In this document: piece by piece, positions 8,820-13,725 of the stretch | How the letters are laid out: each line of letters begins with the position of its first letter | How positions within the stretch are numbered: position 1 is the first letter of the stretch | Assembly (NCBI GenBank): GCA_038214685.1 | Contig: JBBQRO010000079.1 | Coordinates: forward strand, 1-14,147 | Source of the DNA: CADCTB01 sp038214685 | GTDB lineage: Bacteria > Actinomycetota > Acidimicrobiia > Acidimicrobiales > AC-14 | DNA length: 14,147 nucleotides | Direction: 5' to 3' | Program-made: the position numbers and the translations under genes | Notes under the pieces: generated by a model | Told to the model about the DNA's origin: nothing | The model's input: only the letters and a program-made list of their open reading frames with translations | The model's database searches: none

Positions 8820-9383
8820 TCAGCATTGGCGTGCGAAGGTGAGAGCGTGCGCCATGCCGGCCCACTCGTGGGCGATGGCTTCGACCTTGACGCGCAGGGG
8901 ATAGCGCGCATTGGTGCCCACCATCTCCACCGTTGCGGTGGTGCAACGCCGGAACATCATCGCCGCCCGGGTCACGTGCGATCTCGTCGTCACCACAACC
9001 ACCGTCCTCCAGCCTCGCGCCGCAGCCAGCCGTCCCGCCTCCTGGGCCTCCGTGCGGGTGGAGTCGGGGTCGGGTCGCAGGCACACGATCTCGAAGGGCT
9101 GGTGGCTCTCACAGAGGGCGCCGATGGAGGGGAGATCGGGCCGCCCGTCAAGGACCAGGACTGGGGCGACGCCGGCCTGCATCATCTGCCAGGCCTTCGA
9201 GAGTCGGTCGCCCGTGCCGCCGGCGAGCACGATGACCGCATCGGCCCCGGACACCGTCGGTGTCTGGGGCCAAAGAAACAGACGTGCGGTGAGGAGGCCA
9301 CCGGAAACCGTGACCGCGGTCAGTCCCATCACCAGTGCCACGGCGCCGCCGGTGGGGCGTCGCGGAACGCCCGGTTGCCTCAC
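8820..9383 (-). CDS. YdcF/DUF218 family membrane-anchored protein (SanA/ElyC-like)
   Basis: A member of the DUF218 family, whose relatives (SanA, ElyC, YdcF) act at the cell envelope and have been linked to peptidoglycan and lipid-carrier homeostasis; the biochemical activity is not settled. One N-terminal membrane helix (about residues 13-36, GGAVALVMGLTAVTVSGGLL) anchors the domain outside. The domain begins with ADAVIVLAGG, continues with GDRLSKAWQMMQAGVAPVLVLDG, CLRPDPDSTRTEAQEAGRLA and TVVVVTTRSHVTRA, the expected DUF218 order including the S-T-x-T-E-A signature. I prefer GTG 9383 (187 aa), because TAGCCT lies 7 nt before it as a leaderless promoter; an alternative GTG at 9425 adds 14 residues but has no ribosome-binding site. 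It is the first gene of the minus-strand operon, 58 nt before the BY-kinase gene. Confidence 0.85.
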   Translation of the reverse strand: MRQPGVPRRPTGGAVALVMGLTAVTVSGGLLTARLFLWPQTPTVSGADAVIVLAGGTGDRLSKAWQMMQAGVAPVLVLDGRPDLPSIGALCESHQPFEIVCLRPDPDSTRTEAQEAGRLAAARGWRTVVVVTTRSHVTRAAMMFRRCTTATVEMVGTNARYPLRVKVEAIAHEWAGMAHALTFARQC

Positions 9384-9390
9384 GCCGGGC

Positions 9391-9396
9391 AGGCTA
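9391..9396 (-). promoter_or_regulatory. -10 box for leaderless YdcF-family gene
   Basis: TAGCCT on the minus strand, 7 nt before GTG 9383. The TANNNT box plus this spacing puts the transcription start at or next to the start codon. The same hexamer precedes the leader ORF at 10526, which strengthens both calls. Confidence 0.5.
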
Positions 9397-9434
9397 CGAC
9401 CTCCGTCCGGTGTTTGGGTCGCCACGGGCCGTGG

Positions 9435-9440
9435 TACTTT
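9435..9440 (+). promoter_or_regulatory. possible -10 box for the small secreted protein gene
   Basis: TACTTT, with TTGGGT at 9414-9419 as a weak -35 (spacing 15, short). Transcription would start near 9447, giving an untranslated leader of about 40 nt with a G-rich Shine-Dalgarno-like stretch before ATG 9489. Confidence 0.3.
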
Positions 9441-9488
9441 CGTGGCTCGGCGGCGAGCGCGCGGAGATGCAGTAGGCCGGGGGGCGGC

Positions 9489-9839
9489 ATGGCTAGAAGA
9501 GTGTTCGGGATGATCGGGTGCCTGTTACTGGCACTGAGCCTGTCGGCGGTCGGTTCGCCCGCACAGGCGCAGGCCTGTTACCCGCCCCCGTGCGAGGGAG
9601 GCCCCGCTCCGGTCACCTCTGTCGATCCGGCAGTCCAGGTGAACGGGGACGTGATCTCGGCATCCGGTGGCGTTGCCACCCGTTCCGCAGCGCCCTTCGC
9701 GATTGCAGGACTGCTCATGGTGATGACCGTGCTGACCACGCTCTGCGTGGGTCGGCGGGCGTCCGTGGCGAGCGCGGCCCGTACGGAGCCCGCCGGACTT
9801 CCTGTCGGCATCGGTGCTCGGGAGCGCTCGCCCGCCTGA
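9489..9839 (+). CDS. small secreted protein with C-terminal membrane anchor, function unknown
   Basis: 116 aa from ATG 9489, preceded by a G-rich tract (GGGGGG, spacing about 5). The open frame extends upstream, but a signal peptide begins exactly here: MARRVFG, hydrophobic core MIGCLLLALSLSAVG, then SPAQAQA with a probable cleavage before CYPPPCEGG. After a short extracellular segment of about 50 residues comes a second hydrophobic helix (APFAIAGLLMVMTVLTTLC), then GRR, so the mature protein is a short exposed peptide tethered to the membrane. Two cysteines sit at the mature N-terminus (C-x4-C). Actinobacterial proteins that begin with a similar Cys/Tyr-Pro-rich motif usually carry an Ig-like repeat and an LPxTG anchor; both are missing here, so this may be a shortened relative (inference). 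I do not recognise a function. Confidence 0.7.
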   Translation: MARRVFGMIGCLLLALSLSAVGSPAQAQACYPPPCEGGPAPVTSVDPAVQVNGDVISASGGVATRSAAPFAIAGLLMVMTVLTTLCVGRRASVASAARTEPAGLPVGIGARERSPA

Positions 9840-9845
9840 GCGGGC
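9830..9845. terminator. hairpin between convergent genes
   Basis: GCCCGC-CTGA-GCGGGC, a perfect 6-bp stem whose loop contains the TGA stop of the plus-strand gene. It lies in the 17-nt space (plus edge) between two convergent genes, so it could serve as a bidirectional terminator. There is no U-tract, which is common for actinobacterial terminators but lowers confidence. Confidence 0.4.
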
Positions 9846-9856
9846 CGGTAACGGGC

Positions 9857-10435
9857 CTACGAGGCGAAGAAGCGCCTCTCCAGGTCGGCGAGATCCGCCG
9901 GCGAGGGCGGGGCCGTGGTCGCCCGCCACCTGTCCGTCGGAGGACCGTACAGAGCGGCGAAGACCTCGGCGTAGTCCTCGGTCCACACGGTCCAGTGCAG
10001 GTCGGGGGCCAGTCCCCGGGCCTGGAGCCACTCTGGCTCGCGGGTGAAGTCGCGGGTGTGGTGCATGTGGCCCAGCTCGTGGGCGATGGAGTGGGCGACA
10101 TCGGCCCGCGTCTCGGTGGCCCCCACATAGACCTCGATGCGGGGACGGTCCCAGGGTGGTTCGCCGACCGGAGGGGGGAACGAGAGCCCTCTGACTCCCT
10201 CCTCGGGAGCCCGCCAGCGGCAGATCGTGGGCCAAGGGTTGGGCCGCCGGACCAGCTCGGCGGCGCTGTCGCACCGGCCCTGCGCGTCCATGCCGTCCCA
10301 CGCTGTGTCCGCCGGCGGCGCAACAACCGAAGGCGGCCGCAGGCCTGTGCCGGCGTCACCCCGGGCCCAGTTCACCGCCACGACCACGAGGACGAGGTTG
10401 GCGGCGGCGACCAACGCCACCATGCCCTTTCTCAC
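9857..10435 (-). CDS. membrane-anchored metallopeptidase-like protein (HExxH)
   Basis: 192 aa from GTG 10435. One N-terminal membrane helix (about residues 5-23, MVALVAAANLVLVVVAVNW) is followed by a Pro-rich linker and an extracytoplasmic domain. The zinc signature HELGH lies at 119-123 (SIAHELGHMHHTRDF), and about 30 residues later WTEDYAEVFAALYG supplies acidic residues (E153, E157) that could be the third ligand. This is a common layout in small actinobacterial metallopeptidases. Cys55 and Cys72 could form a disulfide. GTG 10435 is preferred because TACAGT lies 6 nt upstream; ATG 10423 is an alternative. Frames reaching 10579 would run through the promoter. The substrate is unknown. The gene is convergent with the small secreted protein and divergent from the epimerase. 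Confidence 0.72.
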   Translation of the reverse strand: MRKGMVALVAAANLVLVVVAVNWARGDAGTGLRPPSVVAPPADTAWDGMDAQGRCDSAAELVRRPNPWPTICRWRAPEEGVRGLSFPPPVGEPPWDRPRIEVYVGATETRADVAHSIAHELGHMHHTRDFTREPEWLQARGLAPDLHWTVWTEDYAEVFAALYGPPTDRWRATTAPPSPADLADLERRFFAS

Positions 10436-10441
10436 CCGGCC

Positions 10442-10447
10442 ACTGTA
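10442..10447 (-). promoter_or_regulatory. -10 box for leaderless metallopeptidase gene
   Basis: TACAGT on the minus strand, 6 nt before GTG 10435, fitting leaderless transcription. It decides the start choice for this gene. Confidence 0.45.
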
Positions 10448-10490
10448 GAAGCGCAACGTCTCAGTCTCGGACGGGCTGATTGCTCGGACC

Positions 10491-10510
10491 GGCCGACGGC
10501 CGACGGCCGG
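10491..10510. repeat. GGCCGAC heptamer tandem repeat in divergent promoter region
   Basis: Two full copies of GGCCGAC (10491-10497, 10498-10504) followed by a partial GGCCGG. It lies between the divergent -10 boxes at 10442-10447 and 10514-10519, so it could be a regulator site or simply low-complexity GC sequence. Confidence 0.35.
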
Positions 10511-10513
10511 CGG

Positions 10514-10519
10514 TAGCCT
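10514..10519 (+). promoter_or_regulatory. -10 box in front of leader ORF and epimerase
   Basis: TAGCCT, 6 nt before ATG 10526, the same hexamer as in front of the YdcF-family gene. It implies that transcription starts at ATG 10526. Confidence 0.5.
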
Positions 10520-10525
10520 GCCTTG

Positions 10526-10594
10526 ATGCTCGATCGCCGCTTCGTATCGCTGCAAGGAGTCCGGATGACCGACCAACACCCGCAGGGCGCGTGA
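10526..10594 (+). CDS. 22-aa leader ORF coupled to the epimerase gene
   Basis: A short frame (M-L-D-R-R-F-V-S-L-Q-G-V-R-M-T-D-Q-H-P-Q-G-A) beginning at ATG 10526 directly behind a TAGCCT -10 box. Inside it, AAGGAG at 10554-10559 stands 5 nt before a second in-frame ATG (10565), which would give a 9-aa peptide MTDQHPQGA. Either way, the TGA at 10592-10594 overlaps the GTG start of the epimerase (GTGA). The epimerase has no ribosome-binding site of its own at normal spacing, so it is probably translated by termination-reinitiation from this ORF. The peptide shows no run of one amino acid that would suggest classical attenuation. Whether the peptide itself matters is unknown. Confidence 0.5.
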   Translation: MLDRRFVSLQGVRMTDQHPQGA

Positions 10595-11526
10595 AGGTCC
10601 TCGTCACCGGTGGAGCGGGCTTCATTGGCTCGAACCTCGCAGATGCGTTCCTTCGGATGGGCCATGAGGTCCGGGTGCTCGACGACATCTCGACTGGCTT
10701 CCTGGAGAACGTGCCGGCCCAAGCCGAGCTGATCGAGGCGGAGGTGTCCGATGCCCAGGCGGTGGCCAAGGCGGTCGACGGAGTGGAGCTGGTCGTCCAC
10801 CTGGCCGCCCACCGGGCGGTGTTGCGCTCGGTCGAAGACCCGCTGGCCACGGACACAGCCAACACTCACGGCACCCTCACAGTGCTCAAGGCCGCCGTGG
10901 ACGCAGGCGTGCGACGGGTGGTCTACGCCTCCTCGAGCAGCGTCTACGGCGCCAATCCGCCCATGCCGACGCCGGAGACAGCGCCCACGCGCCCCCGCTC
11001 GCCCTATGCGGTCACCAAGTTGGCCGGCGAGCACTACTGCCGTGTCTTCGCTGAGCTCTACGGGCTGGAGACGGTGTCGTTCCGCTACTTCAACGTTTTC
11101 GGCCCCCGGCAGCGGCCCGACTCGGCCTACGCCGCGGTGATCCCCCTGTTCATCGAGGCCCTGCGCCGCGGTGATCGCCCGACGGTCCACGGTGACGGCG
11201 GCCAGAGCCGGGGGTTCACCTACATCGACGACGTGGTGCGGGCCAACGAAGCGGCGGCCGCAGCGCCGCCGGCGGCCTGCCAGGGCCAGATCTACAACAT
11301 CGCCGGCGAGCGCAGCTACAGCCTGCTCGACCTGCTGGACACACTCGGCCGCATCCTCAATGTGGTCCCCGACCCGATCCACACCGACCCCCGGCCGGGC
11401 GACATTCGCAATAGCCGGGCCGACGGGTCCCTGGCGCGATCGAGCCTGGGATGGGAGCCGGAGGTCGACTTCGAGGAGGGCCTGCGCCGGGCCGTTGCCT
11501 GGTTCGAGCACAGGGGAGATCCCTAA
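10591..11526 (+). CDS. NAD-dependent epimerase/dehydratase, UDP-glucose/UDP-GlcNAc 4-epimerase-like
   Basis: An extended-SDR sugar-nucleotide enzyme, 311 aa from GTG 10591, probably interconverting C4 epimers of UDP-hexose or UDP-N-acetylhexosamine and so supplying precursors for the nearby polysaccharide locus. The start is right because the dinucleotide-binding loop follows at once (MKVLVTGGAGFIGSNL, GxxGxxG). Further motifs: VLDDISTG (NAD ribose Asp); VVHLAAHRAV; VVYASSSSVYG; SPYAVTKLAGEHY with catalytic Tyr and Lys (YxxxK); FRYFNVFGPRQRPD; GDGGQSRGFTYIDDVVRANE; and YNIAGERSYSLLDLLDTLG. Frames extending upstream to 10480 cross the promoter. It is followed by an 8-C run and then by degenerate DNA. 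GalE, WbpP/Gne and RmlB-like relatives share these motifs, so exact substrate is open; the TxxSxxY-type core argues for a 4-epimerase over a dehydratase. Confidence 0.88.
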   Translation: MKVLVTGGAGFIGSNLADAFLRMGHEVRVLDDISTGFLENVPAQAELIEAEVSDAQAVAKAVDGVELVVHLAAHRAVLRSVEDPLATDTANTHGTLTVLKAAVDAGVRRVVYASSSSVYGANPPMPTPETAPTRPRSPYAVTKLAGEHYCRVFAELYGLETVSFRYFNVFGPRQRPDSAYAAVIPLFIEALRRGDRPTVHGDGGQSRGFTYIDDVVRANEAAAAAPPAACQGQIYNIAGERSYSLLDLLDTLGRILNVVPDPIHTDPRPGDIRNSRADGSLARSSLGWEPEVDFEEGLRRAVAWFEHRGDP

Positions 11527-11559
11527 CCCCCCCCGTCTGCGGCGCTGTCGCCCGACGAA

Positions 11560-11739
11560 CTCCATCCGAGCCAATGTCTCGCTATCGAGATTTGCCGGCA
11601 GCTGCGCCGCTTCTTCGTCGGTGAGGCCGTGACGCGCAGTCGGGCGTTCAGCTCTCGAAGTACAGCAGCGAGGTGGTCCAGGTTTCTGCGGCTACGGCGT
11701 GCGAGGCAGTCGAGATCAGCCGTCGGCCGGCGAGCACCG
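11560..11739 (-). pseudogene. remnant of nucleotidyltransferase-type toxin (decayed paralog of the 13007-13531 gene)
   Basis: Read on the minus strand, 11739 down to about 11631 encodes GARRPTADLDCLARRSRRNL followed by DHLAAVLRELNARLR, nearly the same as GARRPTADLDCVARRSSGNL... in the intact toxin. A one-base deletion near 11629-11632 (CGTC-ACGG against CGTCCACGG in the intact copy) shifts the frame; the next frame then continues with HGLTDEEAAQLPANLDSE and ends at TLARME. Homology stops at about 11560, so about 80 C-terminal residues are gone. The N-terminal 35 or so residues, including the GGVAA nucleotidyltransferase motif, have been removed by a deletion that joins it to the antitoxin remnant. 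It cannot make a working enzyme. Confidence 0.82.
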
Positions 11740-11883
11740 TGCGAGGAATGTCAGGACCGCGTCCTTGCTGTCGAGCCGACGGCCGTCCCGTGTAACCGGC
11801 ACGTCGTCCTCGGTCGACGCCGCCGCAGCGCGGATGCGCTCGACGAACTCGTCACTCGACATCTGGAGGCTTTCGCGAGTCAT
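11716..11883 (-). pseudogene. truncated antitoxin-like ORF (paralog of the 13521-13718 gene)
   Basis: 55 aa from ATG 11883 (a TTG at 11904 is also in frame). Its first 48 residues align without gaps to the antitoxin at 13521-13718, 33 identical by my count, including TRDGRRLDSK. After FLA it runs into toxin-derived sequence in the wrong frame (RCSPADG, stop), because the antitoxin end and toxin beginning are deleted. The -10 region matching TAACCT of the intact copy reads TGCGCT here, so the promoter also looks decayed. The conserved N-terminal part is still open, so an orphan antitoxin peptide remains possible. Confidence 0.65.
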
Positions 11884-11999
11884 GCCTTCCAGCGCACCGA
11901 GCAACCGCCGTCCCCAGCGTCGGGCATGGAAGCGTCAGCTGGTCGGTCGCCGCCCTGTTTCGACCGGGATCCGGGAGTGATCGCCCAGGCGGGGGGTGG

Positions 12000-12005
12000 C
12001 ACAAT
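12000..12005 (+). promoter_or_regulatory. -10 box for the Phd-family antitoxin gene
   Basis: CACAAT, 7 nt before ATG 12013 and similar to TANNNT. There is no Shine-Dalgarno sequence in the intervening CGTAGCC, which supports a leaderless start. Confidence 0.4.
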
Positions 12006-12012
12006 CGTAGCC

Positions 12013-12282
12013 ATGAGCACCGAGGCCCTTCGGACCGTCAAAGACCGTTTGTCAGAGTTCGTCGATCGAGTCCAGCAGGAGCACGACCGCGTCGTGATCA
12101 CCCGGAACGGGAAGCCCGCAGCGGTCCTCATCAGCCCTGACGACTTGGACTCCCTGGAAGAGACCCTCGACCTGCTCTCGGACCGCAAGGCAATCAAGGA
12201 ACTGCGAGACGCCGAGCTCGCTGTGGCCGGCGGCGACGTCGTCCGAGGTATCGACGCCGTCCGCGGGCTGCGTGGTGGGTGA
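12013..12282 (+). CDS. type II antitoxin, Phd/YefM family
   Basis: 89 aa from ATG 12013. The N-terminal half is the Phd/YefM DNA-binding fold: STEALRTVKDRLSEFVDRV, then the strand-turn-strand RVVITRNGKPAAVLISPDDLDSLEETLDLL. The C-terminal tail (KAIKELRDAELAVAGGDVVRG) is the toxin-wrapping segment. Family members dimerise, bind their own promoter and neutralise a RelE-type toxin; autoregulation is expected here. The frame stays open upstream to 11629, but that sequence is the opposite strand of the dead toxin-antitoxin copy. The gene overlaps the toxin start, the standard arrangement. Confidence 0.9.
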   Translation: MSTEALRTVKDRLSEFVDRVQQEHDRVVITRNGKPAAVLISPDDLDSLEETLDLLSDRKAIKELRDAELAVAGGDVVRGIDAVRGLRGG

Positions 12283-12556
12283 TGCCGCTCCGTACGGACT
12301 CGTCGTGGCGGGGCCGGCTGCGCGAGCCATCGCAGAGGTCCTGCCCGAGACGGTTGGTGCAGCAGTCATCGCCCTCATCACCGGCGACCTCGTTACCGCA
12401 CCGCGCCGTATCGGCAGGCCGTTACGCCGTGAGATCGAGGGGCTGTGGGTCGCTCGGCGGGGCACATTCCGGGTGGTGTACCGCATCGACGAGGCCAATC
12501 ACGAGGTTGTGGTCCTTCGGGTCGACCACCGACGCGATGTCTACCGAGCCCGCTGA
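12272..12556 (+). CDS. type II toxin, RelE/ParE family mRNA interferase
   Basis: 94 aa from GTG 12272; a second GTG at 12275 would give 93 aa and cannot be excluded. The start lies within the last codons of the antitoxin gene (8-11 nt overlap), so expression is coupled. The chain is a typical RelE fold: YGLVVAGPAARAIAEVLPETV (strand plus helix), GRPLRREIEGLWVARRGTFRVVYRID, then VVVLRVDHRRDVYRAR. The basic residues and Tyr near the end match the ribosome-dependent nuclease subgroup. The pair is intact and probably functional. The integrase relic on the other strand ends just beyond it. Confidence 0.9.
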   Translation: MVGDAAPYGLVVAGPAARAIAEVLPETVGAAVIALITGDLVTAPRRIGRPLRREIEGLWVARRGTFRVVYRIDEANHEVVVLRVDHRRDVYRAR

Positions 12557-12599
12557 AGACGTGAGGCCACGCTGCGACGGCGGGACTGGCCTGTCGAGC

Positions 12600-12716
12600 G
12601 ACAGCATTGCGGGTCTCGTCGTCGCCGTCTGGCCAAAGGTGGCCGTAGGTGTCGAGTGTCTCGGTCGCGGATTGGTGGCCGAGGCGGCGCTGGACGGACT
12701 TGACGGAGCAGCCCAC
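12600..12716 (-). pseudogene. C-terminal fragment of a tyrosine recombinase (phage-type integrase)
   Basis: Thirty-nine codons on the minus strand encode GCSVKSVQRRLGHQSATETL followed by DTYGHLWPDGDDETRNAV, a textbook end of an actinobacterial integrase: the LGH box, then the nucleophile Tyr in TLDTYGHLWP. A TGA lies three codons upstream of GCSVK and no other integrase sequence precedes it on this strand, so about 90 percent of the gene is missing. The frame stays open downstream to 12393, but only as the antisense of the RelE toxin. Confidence 0.85.
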
Positions 12717-12752
12717 GCCTCACTCCTTATCCGGCACGGGGAGTCAGTGAAG
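12711..12752 (+). pseudogene. short integrase fragment in opposite orientation
   Basis: The plus strand encodes AHASLLIRHGESVK, which matches the HFYASLLIRHGESVK-type segment that sits just before the LGH box in pSAM2-like integrases. It abuts the minus-strand integrase relic head to head, with the junction near 12711-12717. Both pieces include the GxSVK step, so they come from two copies or two different integrases, not one gene cut in place. RHGES also occurs in phosphoglycerate mutases, but the context and the extended match favour integrase. Confidence 0.55.
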
Positions 12753-12899
12753 GTCCCGAGTTTCGGGCCCTTGACCGAATCCTCGGCTGGCTACTAGTCG
12801 AAGATTCCGCCCTCTGGCTTGCCGGGGAGGCCGGCGGCTTCGTCATCGGAGACGATCTGAGGGCCTACAGCTCCAGCCGCTCCCGTCTCCCGACTTCGG

Positions 12900-12920
12900 A
12901 ATGTGCACCCAATGTGCACC
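12900..12920. repeat. AATGTGCACC direct repeat with palindromic core
   Basis: Two exact copies of AATGTGCACC (12900-12909 and 12911-12920) one base apart; each contains the palindrome GTGCAC. It sits 28 nt from the long direct repeat and close to the integrase relics, so it may be an old recombinase arm site or a repressor operator. Confidence 0.6.
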
Positions 12921-12948
12921 AGCCGGGAGAACTAGACGCAGGCACCCT

Positions 12949-12973
12949 AGTCCTCAGAAAGTCCTCAGCTCAA
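12949..12973. repeat. 25-nt direct repeat, left copy
   Basis: AGTCCTCAGAAAGTCCTCAG followed by CTCAA. It recurs at 13962-13986 with one mismatch (TTCAA), so the nucleotidyltransferase toxin-antitoxin pair lies between two copies about 1 kb apart. Internally it holds AGTCCTCA twice at an 11-nt step. Confidence 0.85.
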
Positions 12974-13006
12974 GGGCTTCTAATGGTCACGACTGGCCAG
13001 TGGCGG

Positions 13007-13531
13007 TCACACGTCTCCTCGTTCGAGCCTTCGCAGCTCGACGAGTGCCTCACGGTCCTTCGGTCGGTCGGCCCACTCCTTCGACGCGATGACGTCGGCC
13101 AGGGCGGCGACACGAACGGCGATGCCGTGGACGTCCTGGGTACTCGCCCTGTCGACCAACTCGTCGTAGCGCAATCGGTGCCCGTCACGGCCTGGCAGGT
13201 CGGTCAGCACGTCGAAGTCTCCGGCGTCGGTTCGCCACGTTGAGATCTCCATCCGGCCCAGGGTGTCTTTGTCGATGCGCGTCGGCAGCAGCGCGGCCTC
13301 TTCGTCGGTGAGGCCGTGGACGCGGAGTCGGGCGTTCAGGGAGCGCAGGGCGGCGGCGAGTCGGTCGAGGTTGCCGCTGCTGCGACGCGCCACACAGTCA
13401 AGGTCGGCCGTCGGCCGGCGGGCACCGTACGCGATCGCCGCGACACCGCCAACGAGTAAGAAGTCGACGTCGTGGCGATCCAACGTTGTGAGTAGGCGGT
13501 CTACATCGAGCGCAGGCGGCTCACTCGTCAT
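13007..13531 (-). CDS. nucleotidyltransferase-fold protein, probable toxin of a two-gene toxin-antitoxin pair
   Basis: 174 aa from ATG 13531, which lies inside the end of the partner gene (11-nt overlap). The N-terminal part is a minimal nucleotidyltransferase: DFLLVGGVAAIAYGARRPTADLDCV (residues about 23-47), with the GG turn followed by R-x-T-x-D-x-D, the metal-binding pair being D43 and D45. This is the signature of the DUF6036/AbiEii-like group. It then has TLGRMEISTWRTDAGDFDVL (third acidic strand, D105/D107) and a helical end (ALADVIASKEWADRPKDREALVELRR), also typical. Related proteins modify tRNA or other RNA and act as toxins or, in HEPN-MNT pairs, as antitoxins. With a small unrelated partner upstream, the toxin role is an inference. 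It is the intact version of the remnant at 11560-11739. Frames running to 13771 are read-through of the partner gene. Confidence 0.8.
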   Translation of the reverse strand: MTSEPPALDVDRLLTTLDRHDVDFLLVGGVAAIAYGARRPTADLDCVARRSSGNLDRLAAALRSLNARLRVHGLTDEEAALLPTRIDKDTLGRMEISTWRTDAGDFDVLTDLPGRDGHRLRYDELVDRASTQDVHGIAVRVAALADVIASKEWADRPKDREALVELRRLERGDV

Positions 13532-13718
13532 CGAAATCGACGCAGCGCCCGGCGGTGCGATCTGCATCGACCTCGGCCAGCCACGCCAGCACCGCCTCCT
13601 TGCTGTCGAGTCGACGCCCGTCCCGGGTAATCGACACGTCGTCAGGAGTAGACGGCCCCGCAGCCCGCGCTCGGGCCACGAACTCATCACCGGATAGCGG
13701 AAGTGCCTCGCGGGCCAT
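13521..13718 (-). CDS. small partner (putative antitoxin) of the nucleotidyltransferase toxin
   Basis: 65 aa from ATG 13718: MAREALPLSGDEFVARARAA, then STPDDVSITRDGRRLDSKEAVLAWLAEVDADR and an acidic end DFDDE. I do not recognise a named domain. TAACCT stands 7 nt before ATG 13718, favouring a leaderless start; an alternative ATG at 13811 gives 96 aa, and some of that extra sequence (RRFVGNLDR) is weakly shared with the paralog, so it cannot be dismissed. The stop overlaps the toxin start by 11 nt. Conservation of TRDGRRLDSK in both copies marks the functional core. The antitoxin role is inferred from size, order and overlap. Confidence 0.7.
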   Translation of the reverse strand: MAREALPLSGDEFVARARAAGPSTPDDVSITRDGRRLDSKEAVLAWLAEVDADRTAGRCVDFDDE

Positions 13719-13725
13719 GCGGTCA

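Larger units (their letters stand above)
12753..13006. other. non-coding stretch with small repeats
   Basis: With the preceding relics this makes about 450 nt (12557-13006) with no intact gene. It contains a small hairpin (CCCGA-GTT-TCGGG, about 12756-12768), the AATGTGCACC direct repeat and the left copy of the 25-nt repeat. One plus-strand frame is open across it without a convincing start or recognisable domain, so I do not call a gene. Confidence 0.6.

Noticed and set aside
8027..8842. Plus-strand open frame opposite the BY-kinase gene
   Set aside because: Fully antisense to a gene with secure kinase and Wzz motifs; the sequence is rich in Gly, Arg and Asp typical of complement-strand artefacts.
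11527..11534. Run of eight C after the epimerase stop as a terminator
   Set aside because: No hairpin precedes it; a C-run alone has no established terminator function.
12711..12752. LLIRHGES as a phosphoglycerate-mutase/histidine-phosphatase start
   Set aside because: No other part of that family follows, and the longer match ASLLIRHGESVK next to a second integrase relic fits integrase better.
12753..12800. tRNA gene or tRNA 3' end as an integrase attachment site
   Set aside because: CCGAATCC resembles a T-loop, but there is no matching T-stem, anticodon arm or acceptor stem in the flanks.
12723..13243. Plus-strand open frame (contains DRILGWLLVEDSALWLAG)
   Set aside because: Open without a stop but has no good start before GTG 12914, no recognised domain, and its second half is antisense to the nucleotidyltransferase gene.
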